DNA of 64,000 nt from Monocercomonoides exilis (taxonomy: Eukaryota > Preaxostyla > Oxymonadida > Polymastigidae). Below, in pieces: positions 12,942-24,511 of this stretch. Both the position numbers and the translations under genes were made by a program. Positions within the stretch are counted from its first letter, which is position 1; the number at the start of each line of letters is the position of its first letter. The stretch covers positions 1,121,001-1,185,000 of the forward strand of contig LSRY02000007.1 of assembly GCA_001643675.2 (NCBI GenBank), in the 5' to 3' direction. The notes beneath the pieces were generated by a model. It saw nothing but the letters and a program-made list of their open reading frames with translations. It did not search any database and had not been told where the DNA came from.

Positions 12942-13177
12942 AAACTCAAAATGAAAAAATCCTGCACCCTTTATAATAAATATTTATTTATTTATTGTCT
13001 TTATAAGATATATTTTACAAAAATTAATCTTATTCCACTTTTTTTCCTAGATATCTTTCTCAGTTATTGACTTTTTCTTAATTTTATTTTATTTTATTTT
13101 ATTTTTTTTTTGAATGAGAATGATTTCATCAAAAATCAAACAAAGCAGAAATAATTTTGTACAAATCGTTGTTTTTT
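12942..13177. other. Spacer upstream of the surface-protein gene
   Basis: About 240 bases, AT-rich, with TTTATTTTATTTTATTTTA-type tracts near 13080. It holds the 5' region of the surface gene and the 3' end of the charged-protein gene. No gene and no clear promoter motif is seen. Confidence 0.5.
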
Positions 13178-15361
13178 TCATAAATGTAAGAATTTTGTCC
13201 CATTTGAAACATTTCCAAATAAGAATTATTTTCTGTGAATTAATCCACAATGAAAAAAAATATCACTTTCATGATTTTCAAAGTTAGAAATGAAAAACAA
13301 AAATATTGAAAACAATTTGAACTGAAGTTTTCTTTGTTTGATTACTTAATCTTCTTCAAACATCAATTTCTTTTTTCCAATCCTTTTTTTGTTAATTGTC
13401 GTTTGGTCCTTGGACAGTTTATTACTTTTTGATAAATTATTCTCCACTTTCATTTCATTTTTATGTTCTTTACTATCTTTAGAATCATGACTATGATCAA
13501 GATCATCATCATCATCTTCCTCTTCCTCTTCCTCTTCTTCCTCTTCCTCCTCCTCCTCCTCCTCCTCCTCCTCCTCCTCCTCCTCCTCCTCTTCTTCTTC
13601 TTCTTCTTCAAATTCATCATCTTTATGTTCAGCTCCATCTATTTCCATTCTGCCTGTTTCATTCTTCAAATCTTTCGAGGCGATAACTCTCACTTGTTCA
13701 TTTCCTTTCTCATTTTTGCCTCCAAACACAGAAACTCGTGCATCACTCGCATCATTATCCGTCTGCCAAACATTATTTTGCATTTCTTTTGATCTTTCCA
13801 TCTGAATTTTTTCTGTTATTCCTTTTTCTCTTTTCATTCCTTCTCTTTCAAGTTCTCTTCTTAACTGTTCCATTTCCGTTTCGCGAAACGGAGTTGAATA
13901 TGAAATTGAATATGGCCGTGGCTGTATCACAATACGCAGCTTTTTTTGTCCATCGCTTTGATAAATAGAGGACGAAAGGGGCTCCTGATAAGAATTCGAA
14001 GAGGACGGAGAGAACGAAAAAGACCCAGTGGACGAAGGAGCATAAGAGACAGCAGCAGAAGAAGGCATTGCAGTTGAATGCAACGAAGGAGAAGGAGAAG
14101 CCACTGCAGAAGGATAAGAAGAGCCAATTGGAAGAGAAGGAGGAAGTGATGCATGATGTGAATGAATATGTGTTGGGTTCTGAAACGTGGTGTATTGAAT
14201 GTTAGACGCTGGATAAGCAGAACTGTAAGGATCATCAAAGGCAACGGTATTCGATCGAGAAGGCAACGGATAAACTGGATTTTGAACATAATCTGCTGCG
14301 GAATTCAACTCTTTAGCTCTCAAATTCTTTTTCTCTTCTCTCGTTCTTCTTTCTGTTGCCTTTCTTTTTTTTGAATGCGAAAGCAATTTCCCAGAATTGC
14401 CACTTTTCTTTCTCTGGCTTGCACGCTTTTTCTTTCTTATTTCTTCACTTTTATTGTCACTTTCCTCCTCCTCCTCCTCATCTTCATCATCAATTTCTTC
14501 CTCAGATTCTCCTGATTCTTCAGAGAAATTATTTGATTCAAAATCCGATTCATCTTTCCTGCTCTTTTTATCTTTTCGTTTCAGATTTCTGTCTCTTTTT
14601 CTAACAGAAGGCACTTCGCTGCTTTCGTCTAATTCTTCGTCACTATCTTTCTCCTTTCTTTTTTTCTGTTCTGTTCTCTTTCTCACTTTTTCATTCGCCC
14701 TTTGACGCTTTCTCTCTTTTGGCACATTTCGCGATTTACGCTTGCGAACTGCATTTTCTTCGCTTTCGTCTGTCTCATTTGTTTCATCGTCTTCTCTAAT
14801 CTCATCTTCACATGCTTTTTCTTCATCACTTTCTTCTGTCGATATTTCTTTTCTTTGCTTCAAATTTTTCTTTTGTTGGATTTTCGATTTTTTAGGCAAT
14901 CGGGTAGACTTCTTTTTCGCTTTGTCTTTTTCATCTTTCTTTTCATCATCATCTTCTTCTTCGCTTTCTTCCTTTTCGTTTTCTTCCATTTCACTTTCTT
15001 TTTCCTTTTCACTTTTTTCATCTTCATTTTCATCGATCAATATTGTCTTTTCGTTCTCAACAATTTCGCTCTCAACTGCCAAAGATTTGTCAGCATTTGA
15101 TTCATCATTGCTCAAAGAGCCTTCTTCATCTAATTTCAAAAGATGTGATGAATTAGATGGCGTCTTCAAAGCTTTCTTTGGCGTTTTATTTGATCTCTTT
15201 GGGGACTTCTTCATTTTGTCTTCTTCATATTCGCTCTCTTCACTACCCTCCTCTTTCTGCAATGCTTTCTGCTCTTCTTCTCTCTGGTCGCGCTCAAACG
15301 AAAGAGCAGAAGCAGTAAATGTGAAGATGTCTTCGTCCAGCAACTCCAATTGCATTTCCAT
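13178..15361 (-). CDS. Highly charged (E/K/S-rich) low-complexity protein
   Basis: About 727 codons if TAA at 13346 is read as Gln and the frame ends at TGA (13178); 671 to the TAA. The N-terminal half alternates acidic and basic blocks with many KKS, KRK and EEDDD words that look like nuclear localisation and histone-binding type tails. The middle is S/P/Y/Q-rich. A run of about 30 Glu, coded by a GAG/GAA triplet repeat (13550-13615), follows. Upstream of the ATG at 15361 the frame stays open to a possible splice acceptor near 15448, so a 5' exon may be missing. No conserved domain is recognised. A chromatin or nucleolar role is only a guess from composition. Confidence 0.6.
13543..13615. 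repeat. (CCT/CTT)n triplet repeat
   Basis: A long CCT then CTT microsatellite on the plus strand, read as a poly-Glu run by the minus-strand charged-protein gene. Similar TTC/GAA triplet tracts occur at 26077-26120 and 33360-33410. Confidence 0.85.
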
Positions 15362-15585
15362 TTCTTTTGAAGTCGAAGATTCAAGAAATGATTCACATAT
15401 TTGCTTTTTCTGCTTTGAAACCTGATTTCGTTTGTTGTTCGAATTCTGAAGGCAAATGAAGATAGATTAATGAGAAAAAATGGAAAAATTAGTTTAGTTC
15501 ATCATTAAAATTGAAAATGAAAATATGTTTAATACAATTTCAACATTTTCACAATAAAATTTGAGGCAAAAAGCAAAAAGAGTCT

Positions 15586-17736
15586 TCAAAAAAAGGTTAT
15601 TTCAAATTCGCATACAATCCAAAAAGGAATGGCGATGATTGCAATCAATACCAAAAGCAGCACAATTGCAACAACAACTTTCCAAATGGCTGATTTTTCA
15701 GAAAGAAGATCCATTGCCTTCTGCTTAATCTGTTCATGAGCACTTATCACTGAAGACGAAATAGCAAACGTCTTATTTGAAGGTGTAAACATTGGTTTTG
15801 TGCTTGTTGCTTTTGTTTTGGAGCCAAATGAGAAAAGAAGAAGATGAATGATAAAATCTGCAAGTGGCACTGAAACTGGTAAAGAAACCAAGAACATCAA
15901 AAGAAGCACGGAAAATACAACTTTTTGTCTTCGCTTGTGCTGTTTGTTGTACCTTTCAACAACTCTGATAATATTTTTTAAAAAAAGAAATTTTCATAAA
16001 AAACATTCAAAAAAAAAAAAAAGAAAAATCAACAACAAAATTGATCATTTATAAAAACAGACACAAATCACAATTATAATTCATAAATAAAATTATCAAG
16101 TTTTCATTTCTTGAAATATTCGATGATATTTCTCTTATATAATTATCTTTTGATAAAAAAAAAATTGAATAAATCTCTTTTTCAATGATTGGCAAACCTG
16201 CTTGCTTCGCTCTCCAACACTCTTTTGTACTTTTTCGTGTTTGCCAAATCCATCTGTAGCCGAATGCCTGCAGAACCTTCAATGATGTTCAATACTTCAA
16301 AAAGCTGGTTTTGCTTCTTTTGAAAAGATGAGCGAGCAAATTGCGGAAGAAAAGTCAAAAATAGTCTGAAAGTCGAATCGCCAACAAAACTCTGTGTATA
16401 AATGGAATTGGACCGAGACAGCACCGACTGGGTTAAAGAATTGTTTTTCTTTTGAAGAGCTTTTGAGGAGGAAGAAGAATGAGAAGAAGGTGATGATTGT
16501 GGAGTGGAAAGTGGAGAAGAAGAAGAAGACATTGAAGATGGCGAATGTGAATCACGTGAATGTGAATTCATAGATGATGCTCCATGAGGCTGGTTATGAT
16601 GGAAAATATCTTCATCCACTTTATCCAAATCAATGCTTTCTTTTTGCCTTGTACCTTTTTGCCACCATCTCTTCTTTCTGTTTTCTTCGCCTCCTATCTC
16701 CTCACTAATATCTTTGTATTTCGACCGACTATCCTCTTTCTTTGTTCTCTCAAAAAACCCTCCGCTAAGTTTTTGGGATAGTTGCTGCACAATTTTGATG
16801 CGATCTCGCTCTGTCTCGATGATATCCGCTTTATTTAAAATAAACAGCATTTTTGAGTTCAGTCCAATTGAATGTAAATAATGGCACAATGCCATTGTTC
16901 GATCAGACTGAAATTGAGCAACTGGCTCAAAAAATACTGCAAAAATACAATATAATACCAGAGCAAAACTGAATTCGATTGATTAACATACCAAGTATAT
17001 GATCAACCACTTTTGCAAGTTGAATTAAAGTTGCTTCAAGATTAAAATCAAATGCCATTTTTGTTTCAACAATTCCAGGAGTGTCAATAAGTGTAATGCA
17101 ATTAAAAGATCTGTTTGTCGAATTTACTGTTTTAGTTTTGACTTTTGGAGGCAAATTTGGAATATCACGAAAAAATGAAAACTGAGGAAACATGCTAATT
17201 GTTGCATCACACTAAATACTGTTGAAAAGTCTCAAATAAAATGAACTTCACACTGTTCCAATAAGTTCTTTTTCTCCATATGTTATGATTTCAATTCCTT
17301 GTGTTTCCATTGCCATACCGGTTTGCTGAACGTTCCTTCCTGTATACCAATTGATAAAGGACTAATTCATTTAAAAGATTCAAGTTAGATTGTCATAACA
17401 ATTTTAATGTTTAATTTCACACTGATTTTCCAGAACTTTATCGAAATTAAAAACATGAAACAAATAAACAATCAAAGTTATTCGGAAAAATGATAATAAT
17501 CAAACTTGTAATTCCCCATAAGCAATACCATGCTCGATGTGAATGGAGCAACAACAGATTTATTGAGTTCTTGCGCAATAGAAACATATCCTTTTTATAA
17601 TCATTTTACAAAAGTGAAATTGAAAAAATTTCAACAAATATTAAACAAAAGCAATACCATTATCTCCCGTGTAAAAAGATAGCAAGCGTGAGCTTAATTT
17701 TGACTGTGCTTCGAAATACTCTTTTTGAGGGTTCAT
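15586..17736 (-). CDS. Dynamin/EHD-like large GTPase, seven exons
   Basis: Exons 17736-17658, 17590-17506, 17435-17423, 17361-17254, 17211-16992, 16936-16198 and 15964-15586; introns of 67, 70, 61, 42, 55 and 233 bases. Joined, the G1 loop reads GNYNSGKSSFINW, G3 is LIDTPGIVETK, and G4 is LFILNKADIIE, as in dynamin_N/EHD-type GTPases. After VVDHILVFFEPVAQFQSDRT follows a long insertion rich in Ser, Lys and charged residues (about residues 260-360). The last exon encodes two hydrophobic segments, FSVLLLMFLVSLPVSVPLAD and WKVVVAIVLLLVLIAIIAIP, and ends at TGA. A membrane-remodelling GTPase anchored by its C-terminus is inferred; EHD-like placement comes from the G-motif context. Exon 3 is only 13 bases. 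Confidence 0.85.
17423..17435 (-). other. 13-base microexon encoding the P-loop GKS
   Basis: Minus-strand TTCTGGAAAATCA sits between an acceptor ending ATAAAG and a donor GTGTGAAATT. Joined to its neighbours it supplies S-G-K-S of the GTPase P-loop. Without it the G1 motif is destroyed. Assignment is from motif and frame only. Confidence 0.75.
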
Positions 17737-17986
17737 TTCAAAGAAAAAGCTAAATTTTAAAAATTGAAAATACAAATAAATAAAATATGGTCACATTATG
17801 ATCATTAAATATGCGAGCTTAATTTGCGCAAGAAATACGAACGAAATGTGATATTAACAAATTTTCTGATTAGCAGACATATATATTCAATCCATTTGTG
17901 GATTTATGAATTGTTTTCTATTTGAAACACATGTTTGAAATTGTTTTAATTGTTATGTTTATTGAAATCATATTTTAAAAGATTTT

Positions 17987-20038
17987 ATGTCCTTTATGCC
18001 AAGAAATTTGTCAAAGACATTATTTTCTAGAGCATTTGTCTTCATTTTGTATCAAACAGATTCAACTTTGTGTGCATAAACTTTTCTTACAAAAAATATT
18101 TTTTAAATAATTTAAGCACTTTCTCCAGAAGAAACAGATGCTGAAATTGGAGAGATCAAATGCCCAATTTGCGCTGGTTTAAACATAGAGAGATTTTTAA
18201 CTGCAAGCTCATTACTTACGCATACTCAACTACACTTTTCATTTAGTGAAACTTTATCCTCAGGCGAAATGAAAAAAAAGATTGCTCTTTTTGATTCGCA
18301 AAAAGATGGGAAGCTAATTTCTTGGCTTCAGAAGCAATATTCTCTTATTAAAAACTCTTCGTCTCAAACACCCTCATTAAAATCAAAACACAGTGAATGT
18401 AAAACTCTTTTCAAAAATGAAACGGCTAAGTCTCAGACTTCATATTTCATGCCGAACATCAGTTATTCATTGAACAGGAAATTACCACAACATGCTTGTT
18501 CTTGCCCTGCATTTTTCCTGAAGGATCAAGATACTCCAGTTGAAAGTGTTTCACCGAGACTTATGGGAAATTTTCGTGCTATTACAAAATCATTAATTCC
18601 ACGAATTCATCAATCTACAATCCCATTTGCGCCTTCCCCTCTTAAGCAATCATATACTGCTTCCTCATCGTGCATTTTTGATTCACAAGAGTATGAAGAA
18701 GAACTCATATCAATAGATGATATTGATAACGATGATCCAAAAGTTCATTCCGCTATTTCTCATCTTTATCCTTCTCCTTCTCCGCAGCCTTCTCTTTCAA
18801 GACACCCATTTCATCGCGACTCACCAATGCCTCCATCTCCATTGAAATTCTCCAAGAAAAAGCTTGATGATGGATTTGACGATTCTTTTAAAACTGAATC
18901 AATGAAAAACAAGATTGATTCATCAAAAACTTTTCAAAATCCACCCACACCACCTCCGCCAAGATCTTCTTCAAGTTCATTAATTGACATATCTGAGCCA
19001 CTTTCACCGTATTCTTTTAATTTGTCAATTTTATTTGAGCCATCTTCTTTGGATATTCGATCTGATAGATTTGACTTTGAGAAATTCGAATCTGATTATT
19101 CTATTCTGTTTGATGAACACACACGTACATCTACAACTTCTGAAAGCGTTGAAACTCCTTCTTCTCCACCTTCACCATCTTATTCATCACTTTTTGGATT
19201 TGAAATAATTTCAAAGGAAGATACTGAATCAATAATGGTCGATACAACAATTGAAAAATCATCCACACATTTTTCGATGAAAAACACTAACAAGCCACCA
19301 ACTTCTTCTTCATCGTCAAAACACATTGGATCTGCTTTATATTGTGTTCCTTTGACACGCAAAACATCAAAGAAAAGAAAAAGAAATATCAGAAAACGAG
19401 TTGGAAAGCAGAATAGAAAATCACGTTCTCTTCAACTTTCGGAAGAAAGTGAGCAATCTTCTAAAGGAGAAAATCCAAAGAAGAGGAACAATGAAAGAGG
19501 AATAGACGTGGAAGTGTGCGACGAGTCTGATGTTCCTTTCGTAACACCTTTTTCAGCTCCATCAGAAGAGATACCTCGACCGATAGACATTTGCTCAGAT
19601 GGAGAATATAACAATGAGGAAGACGGAAAATACGAGAAGAAAAGGGAAGATGCAAAAACACAAATTTCTATTAAAGAAAGCGAAAGAGAAGAAGTCGAAA
19701 AAGCACAAAATATTTGTTTCACTGAAGAAAATAATAGCATTACTGATGATATCAATAGTGTTGATTCCAGTCAGGACTTTCATAAATTGAATCAAGATTC
19801 TTTTGAAGATGAAGAAATGAAAGCTACTCCTATGAAATTTTACAAAGAAAATGAAGATTGCTTTAGTGAAGATAGAATGCAAAACGAGAATTGCAAAAAA
19901 ATAGATATAAGATTAAATCTTTCGGATCTCAAAAGGGAAAATAAGGATTTTAATAGAGAGAGAGAAGGAAAATCGATGCTTTCTTCTTTCTTTTCAAGGT
20001 TATTTTGGCCTAATCGGAAAAACTTGTAAAAAGACTGA
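17987..20038 (+). CDS. C2H2-type zinc-finger, Ser/Pro-rich regulatory protein
   Basis: The frame is open from ATG at 17987 to TGA at 20036-20038 if the TAA codons at the start of the gene and near its end are read as Gln. About residues 60-85 contain CPICAGLNIERFLTASSLL followed by H-x4-H, a single C-x2-C...H-x4-H finger. The remaining 600 residues are disordered: S/P-rich blocks with proline runs, a basic KKRKRNIRKR-type nuclear signal near the middle, and an acidic C-terminal third. It is transcribed away from the GTPase gene, so the 250 bases between them probably hold both promoters. If TAA were a stop only the part from ATG 18269 would remain, and the finger would be lost. Confidence 0.6.
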
Positions 20039-20360
20039 ATTTCATAATTGTTATATGATTCTTTTTCTTTTCATTTTATATTTTTCTTCATTTTTTTGTA
20101 AATAGTCGAATTATTCTGTTTATTTGGGGTTTTATTTAACATAATTATTTTTTTATTAGGAACTGAAAAATGATTCAAAAAAATTCAAAAATCTTATAGG
20201 GTGTTTTTTTAATCCGGACATAATTTTCATTTTTTGATATAAAGTTGTATATTTTTAGAAAAAAAATCGCATTTTGATATTTTCGAAAAAATGCAACAAT
20301 AAATAGCAAATTTAATCCATTGATTCTCTTTTTAAATTTATTCGGCAAGATGGGATTATA

Positions 20361-20762
20361 GTAACTTTCATAATAGGCGGACGCTTTCCTAATGGCCGGA
20401 CAGTAGCATTTTCTCAGCAGCTAATGAACGTAGAATTTTGATTTTTTCCCACATCAATCGTAAGGTGAATATGAGTATGTGAAGCATTCTGAGAATACTT
20501 CATACTTGATCATTCATTTTAAAAAAATAAAATTTGTTTTTCGGAGAAATTCGGAAAAACAAATGACTTCCTATTTCTCCGAAAAACAAAAGTTATTTAT
20601 AAAAAATGAACAACCAAGAATGAAGTATTTTTAGAATGCTTAATAAACTCATATTCACCTTACGATTGATGTGGGAAAAAATCAAAATTCTATGTTCATT
20701 AGCTGCTGAGAAAAGGCCACTGTCCGGTCATTAGGAAAGCGTCCGCCTATTATGAAAGTTAC
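20361..20762. mobile_element. 402-bp inverted-repeat MITE with TA duplication
   Basis: The tips GTAACTTTCATAATAGGCGG and their reverse complement enclose a near-palindrome; the arms match over about 190 bases with a few differences. TA borders both ends (20359-20360 and 20763-20764). It contains no coding potential. The tips differ from those of the element at 873-1935, so it is a second Tc1/mariner-type non-autonomous family. Confidence 0.85.
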
Positions 20763-20953
20763 TATATATCGAAGTGAAAATTTTTCATTTTTAATATTAT
20801 CAAACTATTTGAATACATATGTTATTTCATTATTTTCATGTTTAACGAATAGGAAATTGATGATTTGAAAAAAAAAAAGAAAAAAAAATTTAAAAAAAAA
20901 TATACATTTTTGGTTCATGATCGAAATGAATAAAAAATCAATTATTCTTTTCT

Positions 20954-21475
20954 TCAATTTGATACATGAGCTCCATCAGAAATCTCATCACTTGAAGTGT
21001 TATCATCCTTTGGAACAAAAATTTCATCGAAATCATCTTTATTTGGAACACCATTTTCGATTTATTCTTCTTCTTCTATGATTTCTCTCTCGTTTTCTCT
21101 TCCATTGTCTATATATCCCCCTATATTCAAAAAAGAAACTTTCACAGTTTTTTTCACCATCCAAAAAGAAAGATAGTCTCCAACATATTTCTCCCTTATG
21201 CCATGTCTTGGAAAAAAAGATCTCAGATATGACCACATTCCTTCCACTGTATTTGTAAATGCATGCGAAATTGGATCCACATAACTCTTTGAAAGATTCA
21301 TTGTTTGATGAATGAAACCATGATCCTTCAAGCTGCTGTACGCACGCCATTCATCGCTCATTATTGTTGTTCCTGGATGGATATGAGATTTTATTTGAGG
21401 AACAAGTGCTTCGGAACTTCGATCAGGTTCAATAAAAAACAAATCTGGGTCATTATTTTTCATATCATAACTTTG
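20954..21475 (-). pseudogene. Merlin/IS1595-type transposase, C-terminal fragment
   Basis: The fragment carries the second and third catalytic blocks of an IS1595-like (ISXO2/Merlin) DDE transposase: TTIMSDEWRAYSSLKDHG and FTNTVEGMWSYLRSFFP. The zinc ribbon and the first catalytic Asp are missing; sequence before about 21475 has no match. TAA at 21062 is followed, in the same frame, by a further acidic tail (IENGVPNKDDFDEIFVPKDD) to TGA at 20954, which supports reading TAA as Gln. A 5'-truncated, inactive copy. Confidence 0.75.
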
Positions 21476-22214
21476 TACGGAGTTTGATCTTTTTTTTTTA
21501 AGATTGCGGTAAGGGACAAATAAGTAATAAGCTCATGTTGAAAATTCAATGAAAAAGAAACTTGATTGAATTGGAAAATAACTATCAAAAAATATAGTTT
21601 TCTTCATTTCAACCATTATAACAGTTTTTTTTTTTTGCAAATTTTCAAATTTTTTGATCATTTAGAATTGCGATGCTATACATGCACAACTCACGTCAAA
21701 TGAGTATGGAAGGTTAAGTGTGATTCGATGAAATGGGTGGTTTTTTTTGATATCATTAAAAAAGATCAAAAATTTGAGAAATTAAGTCTATTGTGGTAAT
21801 TATTGATCAAAGAGTTAAATTGACTTTTCATGAGTATTCAGCCTTTAAAACTGTGATTTATAAATGTTTTATTTATTTCCATTAAAAACACACCTTTTTA
21901 ATGTTTTTGGTGAAAATGAATTTTTTTATCAAGTTTTATAAAAATTTACACAAAACAAATAAATGAAACTTCTAAAGGAAAAGAGAAGCGTCGTAATTGG
22001 AAAATCAAAACATTGTTAAGAGATAGTTTATAAAGAGGAACAGAAAAGAAGATAAGAAAACAAAATTATAGAAATTAATTGATCAAAATCAGTTAATATA
22101 TTTTTTGTTCTTTCCTTTGAATAGCCAACAAATCTCCATTTTTTTAATTCTGTTCAATAGCTTCATCAATTTTTGAACGAAATCGTGAACCATTGGATTA
22201 AACGATATTTAACA
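21476..22214. other. AT-rich spacer without a gene
   Basis: No coding frame, tRNA-like fold or repeat tip was recognised in this stretch. Homopolymer T and A tracts are common. Confidence 0.5.
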
Positions 22215-22440
22215 GCTGTCTCCCTCTTTTAGCCCAGAACAAAATTGTTGCCAGCAATGGAACAGATGTTTATGCCTGTTACAAAACACAGCAAAGCCCA
22301 TGTGACACCATGGAGTATGCCCTCAACGGCTTCATTGCTCCATTCAGTGATGACTCTCTCTCTCTTCTCGTCTCCATTTTTACTCCTACAATGACTCTCA
22401 CATTCAGCGCAGCTGACACAAAAATCATTGATAACAATAA
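22215..22440 (+). pseudogene. Relic of a surface-protein gene
   Basis: The plus strand reads QNKIVASNGTDVYACYKTQQ, then SPCDTMEYAL, IAPFSDDSL, FTPTMTLTF and DTKII. This matches a segment of the large surface gene at about 10.9-11.1 kb nearly residue for residue. Both ends are lost and the strand is opposite to that gene. It shows that the family has been copied and has decayed locally. Confidence 0.75.
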
Positions 22441-22554
22441 CCTTTTTCCAATTTCATTATAATTTCTTCAATTATTTCTTCTTCTAATTTTGAACAATTT
22501 TTATATTATTGTAAAGCTCATGAGTTTTCGACGTCTTTTCACAAGAAGCTGATT

Positions 22555-22765
22555 TTTTCAAAAATCCTTAACGTCAGCTCAGATAAAAACAATTCTTTAA
22601 ATTTTCTTCATCTATTTTCTCCTTTTCATCAAATGCAAATTCCACTTGTTGCTTTAAGGAATCATCTATTTCTTCTCTTCAATATGCATCTCTTCGATCA
22701 TATCAGAAAGTTCTTCAAAAGCATTTATTTCTTCAACATTCAGATTTCAACTTGCTTGTAACAGA
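22555..22765 (-). pseudogene. Acidic C-terminal fragment of unknown gene
   Basis: Minus-strand frames give INAFEELSDMIEEMHIEEK and then, after a frame change, DDSLKQQVEFAFDEKEKIDE ending at TGA. It may be the tail of the broken gene at 23.1-25.6 kb, which runs in the same direction. Nothing in it is recognised. Confidence 0.3.
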
Positions 22766-23062
22766 TTAGCGCAACTACCTCTTTGGAATTTCTCTTCAAA
22801 TCTGCCTTTTCCCAAAAATTGCTTTTCCTCTTCATTTCACTTCAAACAATTCGCTGTGGTTTCGTAGCTGTGAAATCTGTCGAAGACTATTTTTGAATCA
22901 ATTCACCCCAAATATCCTATCCTGCCCTGCTCCTTCTGTTTTCTGTGAATTCTTTCAATCTTAAAACGAAAAGGTCAGAATAGATTTTCTTTCCGATTGC
23001 ATTCCTGATAATCGGTTAATATTGATTTGAAATTGAATCTCTTCCTTTGACATATAATTTTT

Positions 23063-24508
23063 TCAGATATTCCATGATAGAATAAATATTCCTTTTGTAT
23101 TTCTGAATGTGAATGAAAGTGACAAACTATGTCGAATTCGAGGGGAGTTGAATGCAAGAGAAGGAGAAGAAGAGAGAGCAGAAAGTTTGAGTGGAGGAAG
23201 TGATCCAGGAGTAGCAGGATTAGCAGAAGATGGATGAACAGCTTGAAATAAAAGGAAGGGAGATGAAGAGATTCTGAGCAAAGGAGAAGATTGCTGTTGG
23301 GTGTTCATACAAGGACGAATTGACAATCGAAGAAGTTCAGTGAGAAAGAGGATGAAGAGCAATGTTTGCATTTGAAGCGAAATCAGCATATAATCAAAAG
23401 GCGCAACCAAATTGAGCACAGGGTGTTTCTGCATCAGATCCATCACGATTGAATTCTTCTTCTACGTGAAGAAAGACTCAAATTTTGAGAACGACAGCTC
23501 ATCTCTTCTCACAGGCACGCTGTTCTGACTGAGTGTTCTTATCCCTTTCTCCTTCTGAAACAGTAGCTGTGATCCTTTCCCTGCTCCTTTCCTTTACTTA
23601 CTGTGAGTAATTTCTGTTTCCTCTTTGTACCGCCACCATCCCCTCCACTTCATCCCTCTTCCTCTTCTCAACTCTGCCCGGCTCTGCCTCAGCCCATTCT
23701 TCAGCGCACTCATCAGATCCAACCGCGTTCTCGTCTACATCGCGTCGACTTCTGCATACACAGGCACTTTCCTCATCTTCCACACAAATTGCCCTTTTTC
23801 CTCGCTTTTGATTCGCACATAGCGGCAAGGCACATCCAGTTCATCGCTCAAATCTTCAAAGTCAGAATTAGTTAAATCATTCAACATGCAGTCCAATTTC
23901 AGTTCACTTGTCAAAATTGGCGTTTGGCTTTCTTTCGCCTCTTGTGGCGCATCGCTTGCCATTTTGTTCTCTTTCTGGTTGATCTGTGTGCCTGTCCCAA
24001 GGTGTGATTGTAATATTTCTTGGATGCTGCTTTACAGATTTTTGTCTTTTTCTTCTTTCTCAATTTTCCTGCGCTCCCGCTTTTCTATCTTCTTCCGCCT
24101 CCTCTCTTTCTCTTCTTTCTCCTCCTTCTTCTTCTTTTGTATTTCCTGTAGCTTCATCAGCCGAAATAGTTTTTCTCTCTGATCATCAGATTCCAATGAA
24201 TTATACGTAATCTTCGCCTCTTCATCGTCCACTTTCCCTTTCTCATCCTGAAACTCATCTTGCATCGCCCTTGTCACTTCTTTGTTCAAATCCTTCATTC
24301 CCATCACACTCAACGTCACCCCTCCTCCTCCTCCTCCAATTCCTCCTCCTCCAACAGCAGGTGACAGCGGAGTTGTAGGTGCACCAACAGCTCCTCTCCC
24401 CATCTCCATCTCTTGGCTGTACGCAATCAACGCTTTCCCTCCGACTCCTCTCCATCCGCCGTCCATTCGCTTCCCTCGCGTAAAGTGTATCGTTCCAAAG
24501 GCGCCTCT
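23063..24508 (-). CDS. Unknown membrane protein, C-terminal part, with four recoded codons
   Basis: Reading TAA/TAG as Gln (24032, 23735, near 23599 and near 23464) gives one frame of about 480 codons between TGA at 24509 and TGA at 23063. It begins G-rich, then a K/E coiled coil (LMKLQEIQKKKKEEKEEKER), a folded-looking stretch with DELDVPCRYVRIKSEEKGQF, and then DLMQKHPVLNLVAPFDYMLI followed by a hydrophobic segment MQTLLFILFLTELL. The 'HPVL...' pre-membrane pattern faintly recalls polycystin-type channels, but I cannot defend that name. An S/P-rich tail follows. Upstream pieces are at 24.5-25.6 kb. Confidence 0.45.
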
Positions 24509-24511
24509 TCA

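Noticed and set aside
13463-15425. Plus-strand Ser/Leu/Phe-rich frames opposite the charged-protein gene
   Set aside because: They are translations of the complement of GAA/GAG-rich codons.
23063-24508. Naming the unknown membrane protein a polycystin
   Set aside because: Only one short pre-membrane pattern is suggestive; the PLAT domain, polycystin loop and channel spans were not found.
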